A stretch of 51,579 nt of DNA from Saprospiraceae bacterium (GTDB lineage Bacteria > Bacteroidota > Bacteroidia > Chitinophagales > Saprospiraceae): the NCBI GenBank assembly GCA_027488935.1, contig JAIYAP010000017.1:1-51579 (forward strand), read 5' to 3'. Both the position numbers and the translations under genes were made by a program. The notes beneath the pieces were generated by a model. The model did no database searches, was not told the DNA's origin, and worked only from the letters and a program-made list of their open reading frames with translations. Of this stretch, positions 36,087-43,017 are shown piece after piece. Each line of letters begins with the position of its first letter. The first letter of the stretch is position 1.

Positions 36087-37265
36087 ATGGCCAATAATTT
36101 TAGTTTGGTGGTGAGTTATGGAAAAAAACGCGTCATTGGTGGTTACCAGGCACGCAAAACCAAATCGAAAGCGGCTTCCTTCAACGCCGATCGATACGCG
36201 GATGAAGAATTGCCGGAAAAAATAGACCTGCGCCCATACATGACGCGCGTGGAAGACCAAGGGCAAATAGGCAGTTGTGTAGCCAATGCAACCGCCGGCG
36301 CCTATGAGTATTTATACAAAATAGCTACGGGCGAAGATGTGGATGTGAGTCGTTTGTTTGTGTACTACAATGGCCGCGTGTTGAATGGAACTGACCAGGA
36401 AGATGCTGGGATGCTGTGCGAGGATGCGATTCAGGTGGTGCTCGATCATGGGGTGTGCACAGAGCAAACCTGGCGATATGCGCCTAAAAATGTATTTAAG
36501 GAACCTTCCAATGATGCCTACGATGAAGCCACCGCCTTTAAGGTGGATTCCTATTTGCAGGTACCTTGGTCGCTAGCCATGTGGAAACACGCATTGGCTC
36601 ATGGATACCCGATCATTTTTGGGGTAAACATTTATACCTCCTTCCAAACGGAAGGCGAAAAAAAAGGCATGATTCCTTTACCGGACAAAGAAAACGAAAA
36701 ATTGGAGGGTGGCCATGCCATGCTTTGTGTGGGCTATTCGGATGAATATGAGGTATTTATCGTGCGCAATTCATGGGGAACGCATTGGGGCGACAAAGGC
36801 TATTGCTATATTCCTTATGCGTACATGGAAGACGCAGACCTGAACGATATACCCGACGATGCTTATATTATTCGGCAAATCGAAGACCTGGATTTTGGTG
36901 CCGACCAATGGGTAGAGCATGCAAAAGTGTCTGTGTTTTCGAAAGATTGGCATGATAAAGACGAAATTATAGACGAGGATTACCCGCTCGATTTAGAAGA
37001 ATCCTACTATTGGGACGAATTTTATAGCGATTCATCGGCTGAGGAAGAAGGAGATGAGGAGGAAGAATACGAAGATGAAGAAGGCGAGGAAGGTGAAGAA
37101 GAGGAATATGAGGAAGGAGAAGAAGAGGAATACGAAGAAGAGGAATACGAAGACGAGGAAGGAGAAAGCGAGGAAGAAGAAAGCGAGGAAGAAGAATACG
37201 ATGAGGAGGAAGGTGAAGAGGGCGACGAAACATCCGAGGATTCGGACGATGGGGATCGGCGGTAG
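36087..37265 (+). CDS. Papain-like (C1) protease with Glu-rich tail
   Basis: A 392-aa protein; ATG 36087 was preferred over the upstream TTG start. Catalytic residues of a C1 protease are present: Gln58 and Cys64 in DQGQIGSCVANA, His211 in GGHAMLCVGY, and Asn229 in VRNSWGTHWGDKGY. No signal peptide or long prosegment is visible, unlike most papains. From about 319 to 385 the sequence is a low-complexity acidic tail of Glu with Tyr, Asp and Gly (E/EY repeats), ending DGDRR. The tail may bind cations or a basic partner, or control the enzyme. A terminator follows. Confidence 0.85.
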   Translation: MANNFSLVVSYGKKRVIGGYQARKTKSKAASFNADRYADEELPEKIDLRPYMTRVEDQGQIGSCVANATAGAYEYLYKIATGEDVDVSRLFVYYNGRVLNGTDQEDAGMLCEDAIQVVLDHGVCTEQTWRYAPKNVFKEPSNDAYDEATAFKVDSYLQVPWSLAMWKHALAHGYPIIFGVNIYTSFQTEGEKKGMIPLPDKENEKLEGGHAMLCVGYSDEYEVFIVRNSWGTHWGDKGYCYIPYAYMEDADLNDIPDDAYIIRQIEDLDFGADQWVEHAKVSVFSKDWHDKDEIIDEDYPLDLEESYYWDEFYSDSSAEEEGDEEEEYEDEEGEEGEEEEYEEGEEEEYEEEEYEDEEGESEEEESEEEEYDEEEGEEGDETSEDSDDGDRR

Positions 37266-37292
37266 ATAGCAGATGACTTTGATATTTTTCAG

Positions 37293-37320
37293 ACCACGGA
37301 CTTACCACCCGTGGTTTTTT
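37293..37320 (+). terminator. Terminator after the papain-like gene
   Basis: ACCACGG (37293-37299) pairs with CCGTGGT (37309-37315) around a 9-nt loop, followed by a T run to 37320. Confidence 0.78.
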
Positions 37321-37446
37321 ATTTTGGTGCTGTTTCTATGCAGGACCTAGAACCAGGTGTGTGATCTATATAACTTATTTCCTTTATTGTGTAAGTTTTG
37401 GTATGGTTGTAAGCCCCAATTTTGTAGCGATTTAACGAATGTCTAG

Positions 37447-38016
37447 ATGGAAAAGAACCCAACAGAAGAAGACATCAGGAGTTTCGAATTTCTTGCCGTC
37501 AATTCAAAAGAAATCATTGAAAAACAAGTAGATTCTTATCGACAGCAACACTCATATGCGGGAACCATCATTGGTTTTACGGTTTTATTTATTCCATTTT
37601 TCTTAAATAGTTTATCCAGCGCCAATCAGGTTATTCAATTTATTTCCATTTTGCCCATTGCCCTGTTTATCGGTGCCATTCTAATGATGTTGAGCATTTT
37701 CAGGGGTAAACCGCTTGACCAGGCTTTGACGGTAACGAAGTACAAAGACCTGCTTACAAAATCGTATAAAGAAATATTGCTCTATGAAATTGAAACCAAC
37801 AAGCGGTCTTACGTTATCAATGATGTTGTAACCCGGCAAGGAAACAAACGGTATATGCAGGGTATTGGATTAACGACCATCGCTATTTTAATCTCTATTA
37901 TACTTTTATTGGTTAGTTCTTTTTTGTCCATTGAAAAACTGCCTACCAAAGTTCAAGTGGTTAATCCGGCGAAAAAGGTGATTGTGCCGGTTGTTCGGGA
38001 TAGTGTTTTGAGATAA
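37447..38016 (+). CDS. Membrane protein of unknown function
   Basis: A 189-aa protein. An N-terminal charged helix (about 1-38) is followed by two close TM segments (about 39-60 and 65-85), a charged helical stretch (LDQALTVTKYKDLLTKSYKEILLYEIETNKR), and a third TM (IGLTTIAILISIILLLVSSF). I do not recognise a family; the layout, helix-2TM-helix-TM, is like some small membrane effectors, but no diagnostic motif is visible. It is one of several unassigned small proteins in the AT-rich 37-42 kb stretch. Confidence 0.6.
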   Translation: MEKNPTEEDIRSFEFLAVNSKEIIEKQVDSYRQQHSYAGTIIGFTVLFIPFFLNSLSSANQVIQFISILPIALFIGAILMMLSIFRGKPLDQALTVTKYKDLLTKSYKEILLYEIETNKRSYVINDVVTRQGNKRYMQGIGLTTIAILISIILLLVSSFLSIEKLPTKVQVVNPAKKVIVPVVRDSVLR

Positions 38017-38132
38017 TTATTGCAGATTGAGAAATTATAAACCCTTGCTTTTTAAACCTTAGGTGCTTATTGTGGAATAGGTTAACTTTAAATTAAATTA
38101 TTTTAAAGACAACTTCTAAAATTTTCAGATGC

Positions 38133-38140
38133 TATCTTTG
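38133..38140 (+). promoter_or_regulatory. -7 box (TATCTTTG) of the gene at 38209
   Basis: An exact TAnnTTTG on the plus strand, 69 nt before the ATG at 38209. A clear -33 TTTG is not seen. Confidence 0.45.
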
Positions 38141-38208
38141 CAAGTATATTAGGGCGCAAGAACTTCTCATGCCCAAACTTGTTTTATTCAACATTTAATT
38201 TTAAATCA

Positions 38209-38703
38209 ATGAATTACGTCGAGTTAAGAATGATGGTGCGCGATGCTCAACCCTTGAAGATTTCGGGTGCACGATCCTCCTTTTTTGCGATCAGTATGTT
38301 TGTTTTTTCACTGTGTTACACCACATTGATGTTTGTAATTTTGTGGAAAAGCATTTTGGCACATAAGGTTTTAGCAATCATCATTGTAGCGGTGTTATTT
38401 ATCCTTAATATGGTTAGTCTGGCTCGGATTATTTTTCTATCCGACGCAGTATTAACCGGTAGAAATCTCGAATTGAAAACGCTTTTCGGAACGACTTACA
38501 ACTTGGACATCAGCCAGATTGAAAAAACTACTTTGTTTAGACTTCGGAACAGCATTCACACAATTGTGCAGTTTCGGGACCATAATTACAATCAAGAGAC
38601 CGCACTTATTTTGAATTTTAGATTTCGATACGGAGATAGTGATTACCCCGCAGGAGAGGTAATTGATTTGTCGAAGGAATTGTACTTATTGCCAAAAAAG
38701 TAA
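38209..38703 (+). CDS. Two-TM membrane protein with PH-like C-terminus
   Basis: A 164-aa protein starting at ATG 38209 (MNYVELRMMV). Two TM segments lie at about 27-47 and 55-78 (FAISMFVFSLCYTTLMFVIL, LAIIIVAVLFILNMVSLARI). The C-terminal ~80 residues (LKTLFGTTYNLDISQIEKTT, IHTIVQFRDHNYNQETALIL) read like a small bacterial PH-type beta domain. Function unknown. Confidence 0.6.
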   Translation: MNYVELRMMVRDAQPLKISGARSSFFAISMFVFSLCYTTLMFVILWKSILAHKVLAIIIVAVLFILNMVSLARIIFLSDAVLTGRNLELKTLFGTTYNLDISQIEKTTLFRLRNSIHTIVQFRDHNYNQETALILNFRFRYGDSDYPAGEVIDLSKELYLLPKK

Positions 38704-38756
38704 AAGTATTCACATGATTTTTTTGTGGATGATTCATCAATGCCAGTTGCTAAAAC

Positions 38757-39359
38757 TTACCACATACACCGCATCCCTGGTTCACCATTTAACCACCGAA
38801 GTTGTTCATCGGCACATTTTCGCTTGATCTCTGATTCGTCATTTTTATAGGCTTGTAGTATTTCGATGCTCTCCGGTGTGTTGATATCTGCTAGCGCCCA
38901 CATACATTTACGGATAAAACTTGCATACGTTAAATCTTCTAAAATAAGATATTTATAGTTCGTATTTATTGCGATATTTATAAAGGGCACTGATGTTTCA
39001 GATTTTAAGGACGATAGAACTTCAAGTAAATGTTCATGGTTATGATGCCATTTTTCAATTAAAAATTTATTATAATATCTAACATAACGATCCTGATGTT
39101 TGAACCAGGCTGGAATAAAAACTAATGCCTCAAGCGTATGATGCTTTTCAAAAACAAAATCTTCATCTATCCAACCATTCATATCTTTGAAAATTTCAGA
39201 TAATGCTTCTGGATTACTTGTTGATTTCTCATTTGCTAGATTTTCAAACGCATAATAAAATAATAACTCTAAAGATTCTTCTATGATTTTTTGCTTTGCG
39301 CTTTCCAATGAGGTCTTTCCTAGCAGATTATCGGTATAGATTTCGTAAATGTTGGTCAT
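38757..39359 (-). CDS. HEAT-like helical protein
   Basis: A 200-aa, mostly helical, soluble protein. The C-terminal part (ASFIRKCMWALADINTPESI, EILQAYKNDESEIKRKCADE) has HEAT-repeat character. Similar single-gene helical proteins often turn out to be immunity proteins to polymorphic toxins, but no toxin partner is adjacent, so this is only a possibility. It is convergent with 38209-38703. Confidence 0.6.
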   Translation of the reverse strand: MTNIYEIYTDNLLGKTSLESAKQKIIEESLELLFYYAFENLANEKSTSNPEALSEIFKDMNGWIDEDFVFEKHHTLEALVFIPAWFKHQDRYVRYYNKFLIEKWHHNHEHLLEVLSSLKSETSVPFINIAINTNYKYLILEDLTYASFIRKCMWALADINTPESIEILQAYKNDESEIKRKCADEQLRWLNGEPGMRCMW

Positions 39360-39518
39360 TAAGATCGTTTAAAAGGTTTACCCCAAAGGTACACAAATGT
39401 GATTTTGTTTCATAAACGAATTTAAACCAGTACTTGACCAAAGCAAGTGCTTTCATTTTTTTAAAATTCCTGCAACAAGTAATACGCCGAAACTGCACAT
39501 TTCCTCATCTAACCAACC

Positions 39519-40097
39519 ATGAAACAGTATTACCTGCCCGGCTCCATTAGTCTTATCTTTTTACCGATGCTTTGCCTGCTGTATTTACAACATTGTGGCG
39601 AATTTGAAGCGAAAAGCATGATCAAAATCTACACCGCCCCAAATGAGGCATTTAAAAACAAGGGACGCAGGGTGCAGTTTTGGGAATTGCCTAATCTTAA
39701 AGACGAATAGTATGTCATTTCAGGTACTCCTACACAGGCAAATGCATCTTTGGAAAAGGCGCATTCCGTTTTACATCAAATCGTTGAAACCCGCGATACG
39801 ATACACGGGCTTGTTTTCAAATTTGATGCGCATTCCACGTATGGCATGTTTGTAGAAGCGCTCAATATATGTTTGAAAGAAAAAGCAATCTATTGGATTA
39901 CCCCGGAAAGGAATGTTTGGGCGTATTATTTACCACCGGTTGATCGATCTAATAGCTTTGTTCCAATCTATTTTTGCGGTACAGGGAGGTTAGAAATTCA
40001 ACCTAAAGTGCCCAAAATGGTTGATTGGCATCTGTTTTTATGGGAATACGTGCCGGTTTGGATTTTATTTGGGGTTTTGTGCGTTTTGGGTGTTTGA
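39519..40097 (+). pseudogene. Membrane protein gene broken by an in-frame TAG
   Basis: Two open segments, 39519-39710 and 39711-40097, are in the same frame and separated only by a TAG stop (39708-39710). The first has an N-terminal TM (LIFLPMLCLLYLQHC). The second continues as a soluble domain (EKAHSVLHQIVETRDTIHGL, FKFDAHSTYGMFVEALNICL) and ends in a C-terminal TM (VPVWILFGVLCVLG). Together they give a 191-residue protein of normal look, resembling an uncharacterised Bacteroidota family. The TAG is either a real nonsense mutation, a sequencing error, or, less likely, read through. I do not know the function. Confidence 0.65.
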
Positions 40098-40168
40098 TTT
40101 AGGAGGACCTAGTATTAAGATTTGGCAGAATAAGAACAAATGTTTAAAGGCGGGCACCAATTTTTCTG

Positions 40169-40176
40169 TACCTTTG
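40169..40176 (+). promoter_or_regulatory. -7 box (TACCTTTG) of the response-regulator cluster
   Basis: An exact TAnnTTTG ending 7 nt before the GTG at 40184, so transcription should start at or next to the start codon, giving a leaderless message. The -33 element is weak. Confidence 0.45.
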
Positions 40177-40183
40177 AAAAAAA

Positions 40184-40609
40184 GTGATTAAGAGCACACT
40201 TAACATCCTTCTTGCCGAAGACAATCATGACTATCGTTTTCTTTTTGAGCAGGCATTGAACGAAATACCGATTACTACGCACCTCACCACGGTTGAGAAT
40301 GGGGAACAATTAATGAAGTATCTTATCGAGCATGCGTTGCATCTGCCCGATATTCTTTTTCTGGATTTGAGTATGCATCGCAAAAGTGGGTTTGAATGCC
40401 TGGAAGAAATAAAAGAACATGAAGTGCTTAAAATGCTTCCGGTGATTGTAATAACAATTTCTTTACCGAAGAATCTTATTTACGAACAAAATATGATGGA
40501 GGTGCTTAGTAGGATGGGAATTCAAGATTATATTCGGAAGCCAGATGATTTTGATCTGCTTAAAAAGGCAATTTATAATGCGCTTAACAAAGCGTTTGAG
40601 GAAAAATAA
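40184..40609 (+). CDS. Single-domain response regulator (REC)
   Basis: A 141-aa receiver domain with no output domain. The GTG start at 40184 is used because no earlier ATG exists and MIKSTLNILLAEDN gives the expected first strand. The phosphoacceptor is Asp61 (ILFLDLSMHRKSGFE), with acidic E12/D13 and Lys in YIRKPDD. The usual MP after the Asp strand is MH here. It should accept phosphate from a kinase, most simply the one at 41144, and pass the signal by protein contact. It is followed 7 nt later by a second receiver. Confidence 0.88.
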   Translation: MIKSTLNILLAEDNHDYRFLFEQALNEIPITTHLTTVENGEQLMKYLIEHALHLPDILFLDLSMHRKSGFECLEEIKEHEVLKMLPVIVITISLPKNLIYEQNMMEVLSRMGIQDYIRKPDDFDLLKKAIYNALNKAFEEK

Positions 40610-40616
40610 ACTATAA

Positions 40617-41084
40617 ATGATGAACAAAAAACACCTTAATATCCTGCTTGCAGATGATGATACGGATGATTGTATTTTCTTTAAAGAAGCTTTGGATGAA
40701 TTGCTGATGACAACAAACCTTACTACCGTACACGATGGCGAGCAACTTATGATTTATCTTGGCGGCACACCACCGGATCTTGTTGATGTTTTGTTTCTGG
40801 ATATTAATATGCCACGCAAGAATGGTTTCGAATGTTTATCTGAAATCAAACAAAACGAAAATCTAAAAGAACTTCCGGTAATTATTTTCTCAACCTCTTA
40901 TGAGCAAGAGGTGGTGAACTCATTGTATAAAAGCGGGGCGCGTTATTTTATCCGCAAGCCATCGGAGTTCGTACAATTTAAGAAAATCATTTATCAAACT
41001 TTATTAATCATTGTTCAAGAGGAAGTTTCGCAACCTACGAGAGCAAATTTTGTGCTTACTGTGGATAATAGTTTGATGGATTAA
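40617..41084 (+). CDS. Single-domain response regulator (REC)
   Basis: A 155-aa receiver domain of the Rcp1-like kind seen next to Bacteroidota and cyanobacterial kinases. The acidic pocket is ADDDTDD, the phosphoacceptor Asp62 (LFLDINMPRKNGFE), Thr/Ser in IIFSTSY, and Lys in YFIRKPSEF. It has no output domain. It is similar in order and sequence (TTNLTTVHDGEQLM) to the preceding receiver, so the two look like a tandem duplication. It lies 59 nt before the kinase gene. Confidence 0.92.
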   Translation: MMNKKHLNILLADDDTDDCIFFKEALDELLMTTNLTTVHDGEQLMIYLGGTPPDLVDVLFLDINMPRKNGFECLSEIKQNENLKELPVIIFSTSYEQEVVNSLYKSGARYFIRKPSEFVQFKKIIYQTLLIIVQEEVSQPTRANFVLTVDNSLMD

Positions 41085-41143
41085 CGAATAAGTTTTATGA
41101 CAAAATAAATTTATAAAAACAGGAGGTGGCTAAAATAAAAGAA

Positions 41144-42637
41144 ATGGAAAATAATGAATTAACACTTGCCCGCAAAGAAATTGCCACTCAAAAAGAAGCG
41201 AATGAAAAACTTTCTGCTGAATTAATTTTGGTTCGGAAGGTGCTTGCCTTTCAGGATGAAGAGAAAGGGAAGCGGGCCGCTGAATTGGGTATTGCCAACA
41301 TCGAACTTGCTTATCAGGATGAAGAAAAAGAGAAAAGGGCTGTCGAGTTGGACATTGCCGACAAAGAACTTGCATATCAGGATGAAGAGAAAGGAAAACG
41401 GGCAGAAGAATTAGGCATTGCCAACATAGAACTTGCTTTTCAGAATAAAGAGAAAGAAAAACGAGCAGAAGAGTTGGGCGTTGCCAATAAAAAATTGGTA
41501 TTTGAAAATGAAGAAAAAGAAAAACGAGCCGCGGAATTGGGTGTTGCCAATAAAAAATTAGTCTTTGAAAATGAAGAAAAAGAAAAACGGGCAGCCGAGT
41601 TGGGTGTTGCTAATAAAAAATTAGTCTTTGAAAATGAAGAAAAAGAAAAACGAGCCGCGGAATTGGGCGTTGCCAATAAAAAATTAGTCTTTGAAAATGA
41701 AGAAAAAGGAAAACGGGCTGCAGAGTTAGTCATTGCAAATAAGGAACTTGCCTTTCAGAATGAAGAGAAAGAAAAACGGGCAGCCGAGTTAATCATTGCG
41801 AACAAAGAGCTTGCGTTTCAAAATGAAGAGAAAGAAAAGCGAGCAGCCGAGTTAGTCATTGCGAACAAAGAACTTGCCTTCCAAAATGAAGAGAAAGAAA
41901 AACGGGCAGATGAGCTGAGTATCGCTAATAAAGAGCTACTGGCATTCACTTATATTTCCAGTCACGATTTGCAAGAACCGCTACGAAAGATACAAACATT
42001 CGTTAGTATCATTTCTTCAAAAGAGGATAAAAATCTTACGGAGAATGGGAAATATAATTTCCAAAGAATCCAATTGGCTGCAGGAAGAATGCAATTGCTC
42101 ATTGACGATTTGCTTGCGTTCTCTCGCATCGCCACCACTGAATTGAAATTTGAAAATACGGACTTGGGAATCATCATTGAAGAAGTAAAAGCGGAATTAA
42201 AAGATACCATTTCAGAGAAACATGCAACCATCGAAGCAAACGAACTATGTAAAGCTAATATCATTCCATTTCAGTTTCGTCAGTTGTTGTATAACCTTAT
42301 TAGTAATGCCCTCAAGTTTTCTAATCCAGAAAAGAAATCGCACATAATAATAACAAGTAAAATTGAAAAAGGAAGTATATTGGATAATGCAAAGCTATCG
42401 CCTGGAAAAAGTTATTGCCATATTACAATCAAAGATAATGGTATTGGCTTCGAACCCCATTTCAGCGAACGTATATTTGGCGTGTTCCAGAAACTACACA
42501 GCAAAGAAACTTATGCAGGAACAGGCATCGGGCTTGCGATCGTAAAAAAAATAGTAGAGAATCATAATGGCATTATCACCGCAACAAGCGAATTAATGAA
42601 GGGATCTACGTTTGACATTTATATTCCAACTAAATAA
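41144..42637 (+). CDS. Histidine kinase with 21-residue coiled-coil repeats
   Basis: A 497-aa protein from ATG 41144; GTG 41126 would add six residues. Residues 32-262 are eleven 21-residue repeats such as KKLVFENEEKEKRAAELGVAN, charged and with heptad-like L/A spacing, predicting a long coiled coil. Then comes a DHp domain with SSHDLQEPLRKIQT (His274) and a HATPase: NLISNALKFSNP, DNGIGFEP, GTGIGLAIVKKIVENH. No TM or PAS domain is seen, so it is likely cytoplasmic. It should autophosphorylate and signal to the two receivers just upstream. The input is unknown and may come through the coiled coil. Confidence 0.92.
   Translation: MENNELTLARKEIATQKEANEKLSAELILVRKVLAFQDEEKGKRAAELGIANIELAYQDEEKEKRAVELDIADKELAYQDEEKGKRAEELGIANIELAFQNKEKEKRAEELGVANKKLVFENEEKEKRAAELGVANKKLVFENEEKEKRAAELGVANKKLVFENEEKEKRAAELGVANKKLVFENEEKGKRAAELVIANKELAFQNEEKEKRAAELIIANKELAFQNEEKEKRAAELVIANKELAFQNEEKEKRADELSIANKELLAFTYISSHDLQEPLRKIQTFVSIISSKEDKNLTENGKYNFQRIQLAAGRMQLLIDDLLAFSRIATTELKFENTDLGIIIEEVKAELKDTISEKHATIEANELCKANIIPFQFRQLLYNLISNALKFSNPEKKSHIIITSKIEKGSILDNAKLSPGKSYCHITIKDNGIGFEPHFSERIFGVFQKLHSKETYAGTGIGLAIVKKIVENHNGIITATSELMKGSTFDIYIPTK
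41237..41929 (+). repeat. 63-bp in-frame tandem repeat in the kinase gene
   Basis: Eleven direct repeats of 63 bp, each coding 21 residues (three heptads). Units 5-7 are nearly identical, pointing to recent expansion; the first and last units are more diverged. Copy number changes would keep the frame. Confidence 0.93.
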
Positions 42638-42716
42638 AAAAAAGAACCCACTTTAGGATTTAGAAAGGCTTTGTTGTACAAATCCTAAAAAAATATGCGA
42701 CCGGCTACCCGTGGTA

Positions 42717-42883
42717 ATTAGACTTGTTGCGGTGGGAAGTTGAAAACGACGTAAAAACGCCCATTTTCCGTCCTCTGCGTTTTTTTTCTTGTCCTTAGCG
42801 CTGCTACGCACAAGAAAAAAAGCCTTGAAGGCCAAAAAATGGACTGTTTTTGTCGTTTTACTCCCCACCGCAACAAGTCTAAT
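42717..42883. mobile_element. MITE-like 167-bp palindromic element
   Basis: The ends are perfect 20-bp inverted repeats (ATTAGACTTGTTGCGGTGGG at 42717-42736 and its complement at 42864-42883). Inner pairing continues partly (AAACGAC; T7CTTGT at about 42782-42793 with ACAAGA7 at about 42809-42820), so the whole element can fold on itself. It has no ORF of its own. Terminal repeats without transposase fit a MITE or similar non-autonomous element; a target duplication is not clear. Confidence 0.6.
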
Positions 42884-42942
42884 AAAAAGACGCCCATACC
42901 GGGCTTAGAGCGTTTTTCAAAAATAAGGATGTAACTAAATTA

Positions 42943-42996
42943 CCATAGGTTTTGTACAAATTGATGAAGTTTTATCAATCTGTACAAAACCTATGG
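42943..42996. repeat. 54-bp perfect dyad
   Basis: CCATAGGTTTTGTACA (42943-42958) and its exact complement (42981-42996) enclose ATTGAT / ATCAAT (42960-42965 and 42974-42979). It lies 22 nt after the stop codon of the T9SS gene on the minus strand. It may be a transcription stop, an operator-like site or another small mobile element. Confidence 0.8.
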
Positions 42997-43017
42997 CAGC
43001 ACATTTAAAGTTAGCGT

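Larger units (their letters stand above)
42638..43017. other. Inverted-repeat cluster between kinase and T9SS genes
   Basis: This 380-bp gap has no gene. It holds three inverted repeats: TTTAGGATTT / AAATCCTAAA at 42652-42689, a 167-bp palindromic element at 42717-42883, and a 54-bp dyad at 42943-42996. A weak GCCC-GGTAT-GGGC hairpin with T run on the minus strand (about 42884-42904) might terminate the T9SS gene. The short frame on the minus strand at 42653-42868 comes from the palindrome. Confidence 0.7.

Noticed and set aside
36967-37308. Leu/Pro-rich minus-strand frame
   Set aside because: It is the antisense of the Glu-rich tail of the papain-like gene.
37447-38016. Assignment as an antiphage (CBASS/Pycsar-type) membrane effector
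   Set aside because: Only a helix-TM layout is shared; no cyclase, sensor domain or other defence gene is adjacent.
41121-41126. AGGAGG as a Shine-Dalgarno site for the kinase gene
   Set aside because: It overlaps the GTG candidate and is 17 nt from the ATG, too close or too far, and other genes here lack such sites.
41440-41733. Minus-strand frame with NFLLATPNSAARF repeats
   Set aside because: It is the antisense of the 63-bp coiled-coil repeat.
42653-42868. 71-aa minus-strand frame
   Set aside because: It lies mostly inside the 167-bp palindrome and reflects its composition.
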